From an uncultured Elusimicrobium sp. (GTDB taxonomy: Bacteria; Elusimicrobiota; Elusimicrobia; Elusimicrobiales; Elusimicrobiaceae): a stretch of DNA of 14,434 bases. The position numbers and the translations under genes are program-made. Below, one piece after another: positions 6,306 through 14,238 of this stretch. The notes beneath the pieces were generated by a model. The model saw nothing but the letters and a program-made list of their open reading frames with translations, had not been told where the DNA came from and did not search any database. The DNA is taken from NCBI GenBank assembly GCA_946061795.1, contig CAMGSK010000018.1:1-14434 (forward strand). Reading direction: 5' to 3'. Numbering within the stretch: position 1 is the stretch's first letter; the number at the start of each line of letters is the position of its first letter.

Positions 6306-6926
6306 ATGCCTTCACTCTTTCTGATAAAACGGCTGACGGACGCGGCCCTGTTTGTTTCTTTGACGGCGGTTTTTTTATATCCGTGGACGGGAGAGACGGG
6401 CCATTACGCTTGGGGTTTTGCGTGGCTGGCCGTTCTGCTGCTGCATAACGGGCTGAATTACGCATGGTACCGGGCTTTACCCAAAGGGAATTATTCCCCC
6501 CGCCGGTTTTTGACTTCTGCGCTGGTGTTTGTACTGTGGGCGGCTGTTTTGGGCGTATTTGTTTCCGGCGTCAAGCTGGCGTGGGGAAACGGCGGCCTGG
6601 CGGCCCGGCAGCTGCATGTATCGTGCGCATATTGGCTTTTGTTGCTCAGCGGGGTCCATGTGGGGTTGCACGGGGCTTTGTTTACGTCCCGCTTAAAACG
6701 CTGTGCTCCGGCCTTTGTGTGGGCTTGCAGGGTGATTTCTTGGACGGGATGCCTTTTCGGAATTTATGCGTTTATCCGGATGAACGTCTGGGAAAAATTG
6801 ATTTTCCGCCGCTCTTTCGGCGGCGCGTTGGACGGATGTTTCGTCACGGCGGTTGCTTTGTCGGCACTGTTTTGGCTGGCGGCGGCCGCGGCGTATTATT
6901 TGATGAAAACAGGAGAGAAAAAATGA
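6306..6926 (+). CDS. DUF4405 family integral membrane protein, candidate cytochrome b-like redox protein
   Basis: This 206-aa protein has about five or six hydrophobic helices (roughly 9-26, 36-53, 71-92, 104-124, 140-157, 178-199) with positively charged loops. Histidines sit in or near the helices: His47 in helix 2, His104, His118 and His122 around helix 4, plus His33 near a membrane edge. The pattern LLLHNGLNYAWY in one helix and H-x13-H in another resembles haem-b ligation in small cytochrome b-type proteins. DUF4405 is uncharacterised, so haem binding is a hypothesis. AAGGAG (6292-6297) lies 8 bases before ATG 6306, which also avoids overlap with the flavodoxin gene; a GTG at 6261 is less likely. 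The stop overlaps the next start (ATGA). Its position between two lipoproteins makes it the likely membrane piece of a redox module. Confidence 0.85.
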   Translation: MPSLFLIKRLTDAALFVSLTAVFLYPWTGETGHYAWGFAWLAVLLLHNGLNYAWYRALPKGNYSPRRFLTSALVFVLWAAVLGVFVSGVKLAWGNGGLAARQLHVSCAYWLLLLSGVHVGLHGALFTSRLKRCAPAFVWACRVISWTGCLFGIYAFIRMNVWEKLIFRRSFGGALDGCFVTAVALSALFWLAAAAAYYLMKTGEKK

Positions 6927-7882
6927 AAAAAGCTGTTTGTTTGATGTGTGCCGGAGTTTGCTTGGCCGCGTGTTCCGCTCCGGAAGCGGCACAGCCCGCT
7001 CAGAAGGAAAATAAAAAAGCCGCGGTGTATTTCACCCGGGACATTTCCCCCGCCGGGCTGGCTAAAGTGTATCAAAAAATCAACGAGAACATGACCGGCA
7101 AAGTGGCCGTCAAATTACACACCGGGGAACCGCACGGACCGAATATTATTCCCCCCGCCTGGGTCAAAGAGTTTATGACCCAAATTCCCAACGGAACCAT
7201 TGTGGAAACCAATGTCTTGTACGACAGCCCCCGCCAAACTACCGAGGGCCACCGGGAAACTTTAAAAACCAACGGGTGGACTTTTTCCAAAGTGGATATC
7301 ATGGACGAGGACGGCGCGGTCATGCTGCCCGTCAAAGGCGGAAAGCATTTTAAAGAAATGTCCATGGGCAAACATATTCTTAACTATGATTCCATGCTGG
7401 TGTTGACCCACTTTAAAGGGCATACCATGGGTGGATACGGCGGGTCTATGAAAAATATCGCCATCGGCTGCGCGGACGGCAAAGTGGGCAAAGCTATGAT
7501 TCACGGCAAGAACGCCCAGACCAACTGGGGCACGTCCGGCGCACGGTTTCAGGAAAACATGGCCGAGTCCGCCAAAGCGACCGTGGACCATTTTGGAAAA
7601 CACATTGCATTTATTAACGTATTGCGCAACATGTCTGTGGACTGCGACTGCGCAGGCACTTCCGCCGCGCCGGTAAAAGCGCGTAATATCGGCATTTTGG
7701 CTTCCACGGATTTGGTGGCGGTGGACCAGGCGAGCATAGATTTAGTGTACCAACTGCCAGAAAAAGAATTGCATGATTTAAAAGAGCGCATTGAAAGCCG
7801 CGACGGCCTGCGTCAGCTTTCTTACATGAAAGAACTGGGAATGGGCAGCGGTGAATATGAATTGATAGACTTAGACAAATAG
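6923..7882 (+). CDS. DUF362 domain lipoprotein
   Basis: This 319-aa protein has a signal peptide ending in lipobox LAAC (Cys17). After a Lys/Glu-rich linker comes a DUF362 domain, recognised by VAVKLHTGEPHGPN (62-74), LTHFKGHTMGGYGGSMKN (161-178), IAIGCADGKVGK (179-190) and NMSVDCDCAG (236-245). Some DUF362 proteins carry a fused ferredoxin module; none is present here. The remaining cysteines, 183, 241 and 243, are conserved-looking and could bind metal or a cluster, but this is not shown. The ATG overlaps the DUF4405 stop, and AGGAG lies 7 bases upstream, so the two are coupled. Lipidation places it on the outer side of a membrane, like the flavodoxin two genes earlier. It is the last gene of the operon and a strong terminator follows. 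Function unknown; a redox role is inferred from neighbours. Confidence 0.9.
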   Translation: MKKAVCLMCAGVCLAACSAPEAAQPAQKENKKAAVYFTRDISPAGLAKVYQKINENMTGKVAVKLHTGEPHGPNIIPPAWVKEFMTQIPNGTIVETNVLYDSPRQTTEGHRETLKTNGWTFSKVDIMDEDGAVMLPVKGGKHFKEMSMGKHILNYDSMLVLTHFKGHTMGGYGGSMKNIAIGCADGKVGKAMIHGKNAQTNWGTSGARFQENMAESAKATVDHFGKHIAFINVLRNMSVDCDCAGTSAAPVKARNIGILASTDLVAVDQASIDLVYQLPEKELHDLKERIESRDGLRQLSYMKELGMGSGEYELIDLDK

Positions 7883-7896
7883 GCAGGTTTGCAATG

Positions 7897-7934
7897 AAAA
7901 ATCCCGGTCTCCATTTGTCAGACCGGGATTTTTT
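7897..7934. terminator. Bidirectional rho-independent terminator ending the redox operon
   Basis: The perfect 9-bp stem TCCCGGTCT (7902-7910) / AGACCGGGA (7920-7928) has a 9-base loop, five A before it (7897-7901) and six T after it (7929-7934). It closes the + strand operon 15 bases past its last stop codon and can also end the convergent minus-strand gene at 7939. Confidence 0.92.
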
Positions 7935-7938
7935 CGGG

Positions 7939-8172
7939 TTAAAACCGCATACTTTGCGTTTCAAATTTTACGGATAATTCTCCCAATAACTCATCCTGGC
8001 GGTCTATGACTTCCAACAGCACCACTCCGCCCGGCGCACAGCGGCCGTCTCCGGCGTCGTGCAAGCCGATGCGCGTTTTAATGCAGCAGCCGTAGCGGGT
8101 AAGGATTTCCTGCAGGGCGGCGGCCTGGTTTTGGCGGTCGCTCAGTTTTATTCCGATAATGGTGTAAGACAT
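7939..8172 (-). CDS. Small TM1266-like ACT-fold protein (putative hydrogenase-system-type regulator)
   Basis: This 77-aa protein has a predicted beta-alpha-beta-beta-alpha-beta order: YTIIGIKLSD strand, helix QNQAAALQEILTRYG, strands IKTRIGLHD and GVVLLEVID, helix RQDELLGELSVKF, and a short final strand. The length, order and the RIGLHD then GVVLLEV signature resemble the TM1266 family, whose members are small ferredoxin/ACT-like dimers often annotated as iron-only hydrogenase system regulators. No hydrogenase gene is in the window, so the function is open. Three Cys (29, 30, 45) are present. I start at ATG 8172 because GGGAGGAAAAT precedes it; the longer frame to 8235 has no ribosome site. 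It is convergent with the redox operon and divergent from the glycosyltransferase at 8315. Family call is moderate; coding status is good. Confidence 0.7.
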   Translation of the reverse strand: MSYTIIGIKLSDRQNQAAALQEILTRYGCCIKTRIGLHDAGDGRCAPGGVVLLEVIDRQDELLGELSVKFETQSMRF

Positions 8173-8267
8173 ATTTTCCTCCCGGTGTGCGTTTTTTACA
8201 GCATAACAAAAATTTCCCCGGGAAAAAAGAGCCAAAAGGGATTAGAGGCGGCCGGGGAACAAGGTCA

Positions 8268-8297
8268 ATGACGGGGCTATGTGATAATAGCTATAAT
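8268..8297 (+). promoter_or_regulatory. Promoter of the family 2 glycosyltransferase gene
   Basis: A perfect -10 TATAAT (8292-8297) is preceded after 18 bases by ATGACG (8268-8273), a four-of-six match to TTGACA. The expected transcript start would be about 8304, shortly before AAGGAA and the ATG at 8315. It lies in the 142-base gap between divergent genes. I see no clear promoter for the minus-strand gene in the same gap beyond a weak TATGCT on that strand. Confidence 0.6.
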
Positions 8298-8314
8298 GTA
8301 AAAAAGGAATATTT

Positions 8315-9373
8315 ATGCCTCAAATCAGCGTTATTATCCCCGTGCATAACACACGGCCTTATCTGGAAAAATGTCTCTCCAGCGTACTGGGGCAGACGTT
8401 TGCGGATTGGGAGTTGATTTGTGTGGATACCGCGTCCGAAGACGGCTCTTTGGATGTTTTGCGGCGTTTTGCCGCCAAAGACAACCGCATACGGGTATTT
8501 TCCGTACCTAACGAGGGACCGGGCATTGCCAGAAACAAAGGATTGGACGAAGCGTGCGGCAAGTATGTTTTGTTTTTGGATTCGGATGATTTTCTAGATT
8601 CCCGCGCTTGTGAAACGCTCCGCCAAGCGGCTGAAAAACAAGCTTTGGACCTCGTTTCCTGCGATTTTTATATTTACCAAGATAAAACCGGGCATTTCTC
8701 TCCCCGGTCCCGCGCGCTGGAGCTGGCTTTTAAAAAAGATTTGGACGCAGACGAAGGGGACGGAAGGGACGAGTTCGTCAAATTCGCTTTTTCGCTGCCG
8801 TTTGTGTGGGGCAAGCTTATCCGCCGGGAAATCATTGAGAAAGCGGGCTTACGTTTTCCTCCAGGAGCGGCGGAGGACGTACCTTTTTGCGTTTCCTGTC
8901 TGTCGCTCTGCCGCCGCGTAAAAATGCTGGACGGCCAGTATTTGTTTTATTATCGGGTAGGCCGCGGCGGCAATATTTCCGGTCGGGGCGAGAAGATGCT
9001 GCTGGACGGTATCATCAATTTCTCTGTGCTGGAAAATAATCTCAGAAAATACGGCGTTTTTGAAGAAGTGAAAGAAACCTTTTGGTTTAATAAAATGGTC
9101 TTGCTTATCGGAGACGAGCGGCTGTTTGCCGGGCGAATGGGCAATGTATCCCGGGACACCGTGCAAAAAGCATACGACTTGGTCCGCGGCGATGTAAACA
9201 GCTTGGATTTGGCGCTGTTCAAAAACAGAAACTTCTTTTTCCGTTGGAAAGTACGCCGTTTCAAAAAAGCCCTGCAGAATAATGATTTAAGCTTTCCCCG
9301 CCGCCTGCGCAAGCTGCGCAATCTCTTAATGCCCGTCTTGGACCCGTGGTTTAAGCTGACAAATAAAAAATGA
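8315..9373 (+). CDS. Family 2 glycosyltransferase (GT-A fold)
   Basis: This cytoplasmic or membrane-associated inverting glycosyltransferase has 352 aa. The N-terminal GT-A domain shows VIIPVHNTRPYLEKCLSSVLGQT (6-28), the nucleotide Asp in CVDTASEDGS (Asp38), the segment EGPGIARNKGLDEACGKYVLFLDSDD (67-92) with the metal-binding D89-S90-D91, and the later AEDVPF acidic pair that usually supplies the catalytic base region. The C-terminal 150 residues are helical and basic, ending in a Lys/Arg-rich stretch that could touch the membrane. It is the only + strand gene of the glycan region and has its own promoter, with AAGGAA before ATG 8315. Base composition matches the redox operon rather than the AT-rich cassette it converges with. 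Donor and acceptor sugars cannot be told. Confidence 0.93.
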   Translation: MPQISVIIPVHNTRPYLEKCLSSVLGQTFADWELICVDTASEDGSLDVLRRFAAKDNRIRVFSVPNEGPGIARNKGLDEACGKYVLFLDSDDFLDSRACETLRQAAEKQALDLVSCDFYIYQDKTGHFSPRSRALELAFKKDLDADEGDGRDEFVKFAFSLPFVWGKLIRREIIEKAGLRFPPGAAEDVPFCVSCLSLCRRVKMLDGQYLFYYRVGRGGNISGRGEKMLLDGIINFSVLENNLRKYGVFEEVKETFWFNKMVLLIGDERLFAGRMGNVSRDTVQKAYDLVRGDVNSLDLALFKNRNFFFRWKVRRFKKALQNNDLSFPRRLRKLRNLLMPVLDPWFKLTNKK

Positions 9374-9418
9374 GTCCTCGTTTGCCCCGCAGTTAGCATT
9401 CTTTGTGTCGGTAAAAAT

Positions 9419-10195
9419 TCAGTTCCCTAAATCATGAAATAATGGCCAGCGTAATGCAAGAGACTGTTGGATAAATTGTTTGACTCCCACACAGGTGGTT
9501 AAAAAGAACTCAGTCGGATATTTTTTAAGCAATAACTGATATTTCTCCCAAAACAGCTGATTAACATTTCCCGGGCTTATGTGCCGGCAGTTAATCTGTA
9601 CGGCACAGGTTGATATAGAGTGTTTTCTCGCTGACAAGGAAAAGTCCGCGCTGTATAAATGAAAATCAAATACAGGATCAAAACGCAGGTTGAATTTGCG
9701 TATTAGAGAACTGTGAACAATCAGACAGCATTCATCTACGGTATCCACTAAATGCGGAGCGGCAATGTGTTGGCCGATTAAAGTCTCTTGTCCCTCTTTC
9801 CCTTGACGTATTTGACCATAAAAAATCGGATAAATATCCGTCCCCGTATGAGAGGAAAACAAACTTTTTCCTCCGATTTTTAGATTCCATGTTTTGCGTG
9901 TGGTTGTTTTAACGCCGACGGCTCCGTATATACGGTCGGGCGTCAATTTAGAAACAATGGAAGAAGGACTTTCTAAAAATTCAAAATCCTGATGACAGAA
10001 TACCAGCCATGCGTCTTCTGGCATTTCATGCTCTATAAAGTGATTATAACGGAGCGGTATGGGTAAATTTTCCTGGGTATTGTCATATTTCTTTAAGATG
10101 CATTTCTGCAAAAACGGATTATGAGCAATTAATTTGTTGTATTGTTCATGGTTGGTAATAACAGAAATAATACAAATATTGAGGTTCGAAGTCAT
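9419..10195 (-). CDS. GT-A-like glycosyltransferase (Glyco_tranf_2_5-like)
   Basis: This 258-aa protein opens with a Rossmann-type strand, LNICIISVITNHEQYNKLI (5-23). It has DAWLVFCHQDFEFLE (61-75), where HQD takes the place of a DxD, then LVDTVDECCLIVHSSLI (149-165) and FDFHLYSADFSLSAR (176-190). The latter two blocks are typical of the glycosyltransferase-like family whose members pair a GT-A core with an FHxYDxDFxL-type acidic motif. No membrane helix is seen. It is the last gene of the minus-strand cassette; its ATG lies 3 bases after the stop of the GT-B gene, so translation is probably coupled. The gene is AT-rich compared with the genes left of 9373. No hairpin terminator is visible in the 45 bases before the convergent GT2 stop. 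Family call is reasonable but its specific sugar is unknown. Confidence 0.78.
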   Translation of the reverse strand: MTSNLNICIISVITNHEQYNKLIAHNPFLQKCILKKYDNTQENLPIPLRYNHFIEHEMPEDAWLVFCHQDFEFLESPSSIVSKLTPDRIYGAVGVKTTTRKTWNLKIGGKSLFSSHTGTDIYPIFYGQIRQGKEGQETLIGQHIAAPHLVDTVDECCLIVHSSLIRKFNLRFDPVFDFHLYSADFSLSARKHSISTCAVQINCRHISPGNVNQLFWEKYQLLLKKYPTEFFLTTCVGVKQFIQQSLALRWPLFHDLGN

Positions 10196-10198
10196 AAA

Positions 10199-11749
10199 TC
10201 ATCTATCCAGGAACTGATAATCGTTCTTATTTATAAATTTATCACTGTTTACATAAATCCATTTGCCTAGGATACGAAGAAATTTTTCTTGGGGTTTCCA
10301 ACGAAAAAAAATCAGACCTTTGCGCCAACGCCGGAATTTCTCTTTTAATGAATTTTTTTGAGGAGAAACCCAACGGGAGAAAAGAATCAAACTGTCTGTG
10401 ATTTTCTCATCCGGCAATTTTATTTTAAAGGAATGAACTTGATGTTTAGCCGGCAACTTTAGCAACAATTGCCTGCATTTTTGGTGCCATCTGTCGCATG
10501 AAGCTTCTTCTTCTAGCTTTTGTCGGGTGTCCTGTAAAATTTCCAGTGCGAAAGCCGGATCTGACAAAATATGCAACGCTTTTTCTATAAGTTCTTGGTA
10601 AGAGGAACAACATGCTTTGCTATGCCGCAAGTAATCCGCCTGAGTTTTATCATTTAACGATATAACAGGAATATTTGCTTGAATGGCGTCTCTTACAGCA
10701 GTTCCCCCGCCCACAGGGTAAGAGTCAATAATCAGGTCCGCCGAAGCAAGATAAAACGGATATTGCGTTTCATAATCCAAGAATCCGGTGAAGTGTACGT
10801 TTCTGGGGTATTGCCGGACAATTTCGGGCCAAAAAGAATCTTTCGGATTGACTCCCGCAATATAAAACAGAATATTTGGATTTTGAGTTAAAATGCCCTT
10901 TATTATATCGCCAAAAGAAGGAAAACTAACCGGGAAAAATTTAGAGTTAGAACCGGAGACAAAAATAATCTGTTCATCCGACGGCAGTTTCAGCCGTTTC
11001 TTGGCTTCCAATTTATTGACCTGTACAGGAGATTTTAACTCCAAAGGAATACCTAATACAGAGGAAGCTTTTGCCTTTCTTTTGTTTATTGTAAGTTGAT
11101 GTCGCGGCTCCGACAGGTCCGCTACATGATCCGCTATAGATATGCCAAGCCAAAAAGCGTGATCTGCGTGATTAAACAACACAATAGGCCGGACAAATTC
11201 ATTGGTTCCAAAAGCAATTAGTGCCGTTGGATCATCCATGTGAATATGTAAAACGATATACTCAAAACGGGAGGCATACTGACGTAAAGCTATGGCCCGG
11301 CTGACAACCGTATCTTGTGTGGGGAAAAAACGCACCTCTCCGCCGCTTTTTTCAGCTAGTTTTTTCAACAAGGGAGGAAAGAGTTCGTTTTGGTTTAACA
11401 AGACGACGCTGTGTTTATTTTCCGGACAAAGCTGAATCCAACGTTCCGCGCAACGCGTGTGTCCCCCGGTTGTATAGGCTTCCGTCAGTACATGTAAAAC
11501 GGTGGCGGGCAGGTATTGGCCGCTTAACGGAACGTGAATTTTTTGAGCCAGCTGAATGAATGGTTTTTCTAAAATTTCAGAAGCAAAAACATTCGTCACA
11601 TGGCCAAGAGTAAAAGAGGCCGCTTGCTGCGCCATAAAACATTGCTTAAAAAGTTTTTTTTCTTTATTTACTTGCGCAATAAGAGATAAAAAATTTTTTT
11701 GATTTTTCTTTATCTTTTTTTCACAAGCCTGTAATGTATTAACAGCCAT
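10199..11749 (-). CDS. GT-B fold glycosyltransferase
   Basis: This 516-aa protein starts with a Lys-rich helical or coiled segment (1-45). The N-terminal Rossmann domain begins near LHVLTEAYTTGGHTRC (85-100), whose GGH loop resembles the donor-side glycine loop of GT4-type enzymes. The C-terminal Rossmann domain begins with IIFVSGSNSKFFP (261-273) and contains the diagnostic SADLIIDSYPVGGGTAVRDA (336-355) and NIPVISL, like the nucleotide-sugar-binding end of GT4/GT41 enzymes. The last 90 residues are basic and may bind membrane or a partner. The start ATG 11749 has a modest AGGA 7 bases before it and lies 18 bases after the DUF1796 gene. AT-rich composition. No signal or transmembrane segment is seen. 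It probably builds a surface glycan or glycosylates a protein; the acceptor is unknown. Confidence 0.85.
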   Translation of the reverse strand: MAVNTLQACEKKIKKNQKNFLSLIAQVNKEKKLFKQCFMAQQAASFTLGHVTNVFASEILEKPFIQLAQKIHVPLSGQYLPATVLHVLTEAYTTGGHTRCAERWIQLCPENKHSVVLLNQNELFPPLLKKLAEKSGGEVRFFPTQDTVVSRAIALRQYASRFEYIVLHIHMDDPTALIAFGTNEFVRPIVLFNHADHAFWLGISIADHVADLSEPRHQLTINKRKAKASSVLGIPLELKSPVQVNKLEAKKRLKLPSDEQIIFVSGSNSKFFPVSFPSFGDIIKGILTQNPNILFYIAGVNPKDSFWPEIVRQYPRNVHFTGFLDYETQYPFYLASADLIIDSYPVGGGTAVRDAIQANIPVISLNDKTQADYLRHSKACCSSYQELIEKALHILSDPAFALEILQDTRQKLEEEASCDRWHQKCRQLLLKLPAKHQVHSFKIKLPDEKITDSLILFSRWVSPQKNSLKEKFRRWRKGLIFFRWKPQEKFLRILGKWIYVNSDKFINKNDYQFLDR

Positions 11750-11767
11750 AATATATCCTAGAAAAGA

Positions 11768-12544
11768 TTATAATTTTTCCTTGAAATAGAATTCTTTTAA
11801 AGCTTGTCTGAGTTTCTTCCGTCGGTTGGTCGGCATGGGAAGTATTTCTACCGGAATTTTTGATAGTTTGTAGAGAACTTTTTTACAACACACTTTAATG
11901 GAAAATTTCTTAACAATTTGCCGAAAAACTTGTTCATTATTGGCAACATTTCCCATCGTTTCGTTATCTGTATAGGACAGATTATCATACCGATAGACTA
12001 GAATATGGCCTTCTTTCAAATTTAAAATCTGGAATTCTTGCCGTGGTTCTATTAACAGTAAAAATATATTTTGCTTGGGAAAGCGGGCGGATAATGCCAG
12101 ATAGGCTTCTTCCACCTGTTGCAAATTTTGTGTTTTAGAACGGCCCCACCATACAAACAGGACGGATTGCGCATTTTTAATCAGGCGATACATTCTGTGT
12201 ATTCGCCGATCATATTTAGCCTTAACAAAAGGATAAGATTGTTCTAAAGGAATTCCAACTGGGAAATCATGATAAAAGTAGAAATCGTTATGAGCATTTT
12301 TATAATAATCATGTCCTTTATCTACAGGTCTATTCGTTGGCTTTGCCATAATTTCTAAATTTTGCAAATTGAGGAAGCCAGCAAAGTCCGTACAAATTAA
12401 ATCTATACGGGTTCTAAAATTTGCTTTAGTTAACCAATCAAAAGGAAAAGAATAATCTTGTAATTTAAATCGCCGCAAATACGATGAACATGCGCAATCT
12501 TCTCCAAGCGAAATAACTAAATCAAATTTAGTGTTAAAAAGCAT
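11768..12544 (-). CDS. DUF1796 family putative papain-like cysteine peptidase
   Basis: This 258-aa protein begins with the family signature [19 protein letters not shown] (10-28) followed by YSFPFDWL (31-38), corresponding to the usual SLGxNCxxxxxLRxxGL...FPFDW. Cys17 is the predicted nucleophile, and His92 in FYFYHDFP is the best candidate for the partner His. VLFVWWGRS (about 128-136) is a further conserved-looking block. The family is annotated as papain-like from fold prediction; activity has not been established as far as I know. Members commonly sit in capsule, O-antigen or protein-glycosylation loci, as here. A strong GGTGGAGG Shine-Dalgarno lies inside the end of the aminotransferase gene, and the two genes overlap by 11 bases. 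Gene is strongly AT-rich. No signal peptide. Confidence 0.87.
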   Translation of the reverse strand: MLFNTKFDLVISLGEDCACSSYLRRFKLQDYSFPFDWLTKANFRTRIDLICTDFAGFLNLQNLEIMAKPTNRPVDKGHDYYKNAHNDFYFYHDFPVGIPLEQSYPFVKAKYDRRIHRMYRLIKNAQSVLFVWWGRSKTQNLQQVEEAYLALSARFPKQNIFLLLIEPRQEFQILNLKEGHILVYRYDNLSYTDNETMGNVANNEQVFRQIVKKFSIKVCCKKVLYKLSKIPVEILPMPTNRRKKLRQALKEFYFKEKL

Positions 12545-13622
12545 TCACTGCCTCCACCACTTTTTGTACTTCTTCGTCCGTCATGACCGGGCTGATGGGC
12601 AAAGAGAGTTCTTCCCTGTGAATCCGTTCGCTGAGCGGATAAGAAAGCGCGTTCCATTCCTCGTAAGCCGGCTGTTTGTGCGGCGGAGTGGGATAATGAA
12701 TCAGTGTTTCAACGCCTCGCTCTTTCAGATAAGCCTGCAATTCGTCCCGTTTGGGCGTCTGTACGGCGAAAATATGCCACACGTGCGCCGCTTCGTCATA
12801 GGTTTGGGGCAGGGTGATGAGCGGATTTTTTATATTTTTTAGGTAAAAGGCCGCAATCTCGCGCCGACGGGCGTTATCCGCATCCAAATACGGCAGTTTA
12901 ACGTCCAGAACCGCCGCCTGGATTTCATCCAATCTGGAATTTACGCCTTTGTAAAGATTATGATATTTGCGGTCGCTGCCGTAATTGGCCAAGGCGCGGA
13001 TTTTGGCGGCCAAAGCTTCATCGTTGGTGGTCACGCAGCCTCCGTCTCCCAAACATCCCAAATTTTTGCCCGGGTAAAAAGAAAATCCGGCGGCATCCCC
13101 CAGGTTGCCCGTGCGCCGGCCACGGTACATGGCTCCGTGGGCTTGCGCCGCGTCTTCAATTACTTTGAAATGGTGTTTTTCCGCCAATTCCCATATTTTT
13201 TGCATCGGTACGGCCTGCCCGTACAAATGCACCGCCATAACGGCTTTGGTGCGGGGCGTAATTTGCGATTCAATTAAATCCGGGTTAATGTTATAGGTTT
13301 GCATATCCGGCTCCACCAAAACCGGGGTGCAGCCATTCTGGGTAATCGCCAAAATACTGGCGATATAAGTATTGGCAGGGACGATGATTTCATCCCCGGG
13401 GCCAAAGCCGTAAGCTTTAATAATCAAGTTCAGCGCGTCCAGACCATTGGCCACGCCGACGCAATATTTGCTGCCCACATAAGCGGCGAAGTTTTTTTCA
13501 AACAGTGCGTCTTGCTTACCGCGGATATACCAGCCGTCGTCCAGAATTTGTTTAAAGCGCGCGTCAAATTGCGCGCGGAAACGTTCGTTTACTTTATGTA
13601 AATCTAAGAATTTAACAGTCAT
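12534..13622 (-). CDS. DegT/DnrJ/EryC1/StrS aminotransferase (nucleotide-sugar transaminase)
   Basis: This PLP enzyme moves an amino group, usually from glutamate, onto a keto-sugar nucleotide. From ATG 13622 it has 362 aa. Landmarks: [13 protein letters not shown] at the start, [11 protein letters not shown] (phosphate site), [29 protein letters not shown] with the PLP-ring Asp157, and SFYPGKNLG with the Schiff-base Lys186. [25 protein letters not shown] is the usual C-terminal core. The pattern is closest to the FdtB/QdtB type, which makes dTDP-3-amino-3,6-dideoxyhexoses; this level of detail is tentative. ATG 13634 four codons earlier is an alternative; both overlap the acyltransferase gene. 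The family usually begins near FLDL, and AAGGA lies 11 bases before 13622. Composition is GC-rich, unlike both neighbours, suggesting a different origin. Confidence 0.93.
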   Translation of the reverse strand: MTVKFLDLHKVNERFRAQFDARFKQILDDGWYIRGKQDALFEKNFAAYVGSKYCVGVANGLDALNLIIKAYGFGPGDEIIVPANTYIASILAITQNGCTPVLVEPDMQTYNINPDLIESQITPRTKAVMAVHLYGQAVPMQKIWELAEKHHFKVIEDAAQAHGAMYRGRRTGNLGDAAGFSFYPGKNLGCLGDGGCVTTNDEALAAKIRALANYGSDRKYHNLYKGVNSRLDEIQAAVLDVKLPYLDADNARRREIAAFYLKNIKNPLITLPQTYDEAAHVWHIFAVQTPKRDELQAYLKERGVETLIHYPTPPHKQPAYEEWNALSYPLSERIHREELSLPISPVMTDEEVQKVVEAVNAF

Positions 13623-14214
13623 GGTTTTGTTCATCCTTGATATAAGATGGAAGTGTTCGGATTAACCGCGCCGGGTTCCCGGCAATTATACTGCCCGCCG
13701 GAAAAGATTTTGTCACCACGCTTCCTGCTCCCACTGTGCAATCTTTTCCTAAAACAACTCCTTTTAAAATCATTACATTTGCCCCAATAAAAACGTTGTC
13801 CCCGATATACACGCTTTTGGCGGAATAGGTGTCTCTTTCATCAGGAGCGACTGAATGAAAATCTGTATTAAAACAGGTAAAATTTCTGCCAATAAGGCAA
13901 CGGCTTCCAATAGAAATGCCACACTCCCCCCCAGGGGATACAGAAATCAAGGCGGCATTATTGTTTAAAACAGAACCATCCCCGATGGAAATAAATGAAT
14001 TTTTATTTCTTGCCTCAAGATGGCAACAGGTGTTGTAATATCCGACAGAAGGGCAACCCAATATTACATGTTTTCCAAAATGAATTTTCCCTTCGCCGGC
14101 GCATAAAACACATGTGCTGCGTTGAGGTTCCCCGCTTATACAAGCGGTGGAAAGAACTTTCCAATAAATAAACTTTTTCAGGGAAAACAATTTATGAACC
14201 AATTTTTTTATCAT
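13612..14214 (-). CDS. Left-handed beta-helix (hexapeptide repeat) acyltransferase
   Basis: This 200-aa trimeric-type acyltransferase has hexapeptide coils from about residue 40 to 180: [97 protein letters not shown]. The loop [12 protein letters not shown] (116-127) supplies the probable catalytic His120, as in maltose/galactoside O-acetyltransferases and sugar N-acetyltransferases. The basic N-terminus ([19 protein letters not shown]) may be amphipathic. GAGGA lies 6 bases before ATG 14214. The stop lies inside the aminotransferase gene. Placed directly before an amino-sugar transaminase, it may acetylate the amino group formed by that enzyme (as QdtC/FdtC do), though O-acetylation is equally possible from sequence. 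AT-rich. Confidence 0.9.
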   Translation of the reverse strand: MIKKLVHKLFSLKKFIYWKVLSTACISGEPQRSTCVLCAGEGKIHFGKHVILGCPSVGYYNTCCHLEARNKNSFISIGDGSVLNNNAALISVSPGGECGISIGSRCLIGRNFTCFNTDFHSVAPDERDTYSAKSVYIGDNVFIGANVMILKGVVLGKDCTVGAGSVVTKSFPAGSIIAGNPARLIRTLPSYIKDEQNHDC

Positions 14215-14238
14215 ACCGGTTCCTCAACAAGAATGTCC

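Noticed and set aside
6464..6922. Upstream extension of the DUF362 frame
   Set aside because: It is a shadow of the DUF4405 gene; the signal peptide with lipobox starts at 6923.
8212..8226. TTTCCC-C-GGGAAA palindrome between divergent genes
   Set aside because: The loop is too small for a hairpin terminator, and no promoter element is aligned with it well enough to call it an operator.
9374..9418. Search for a terminator or attachment site at the GC boundary
   Set aside because: No hairpin with a T-tract, no direct repeat and no tRNA end is visible, so no feature is called.
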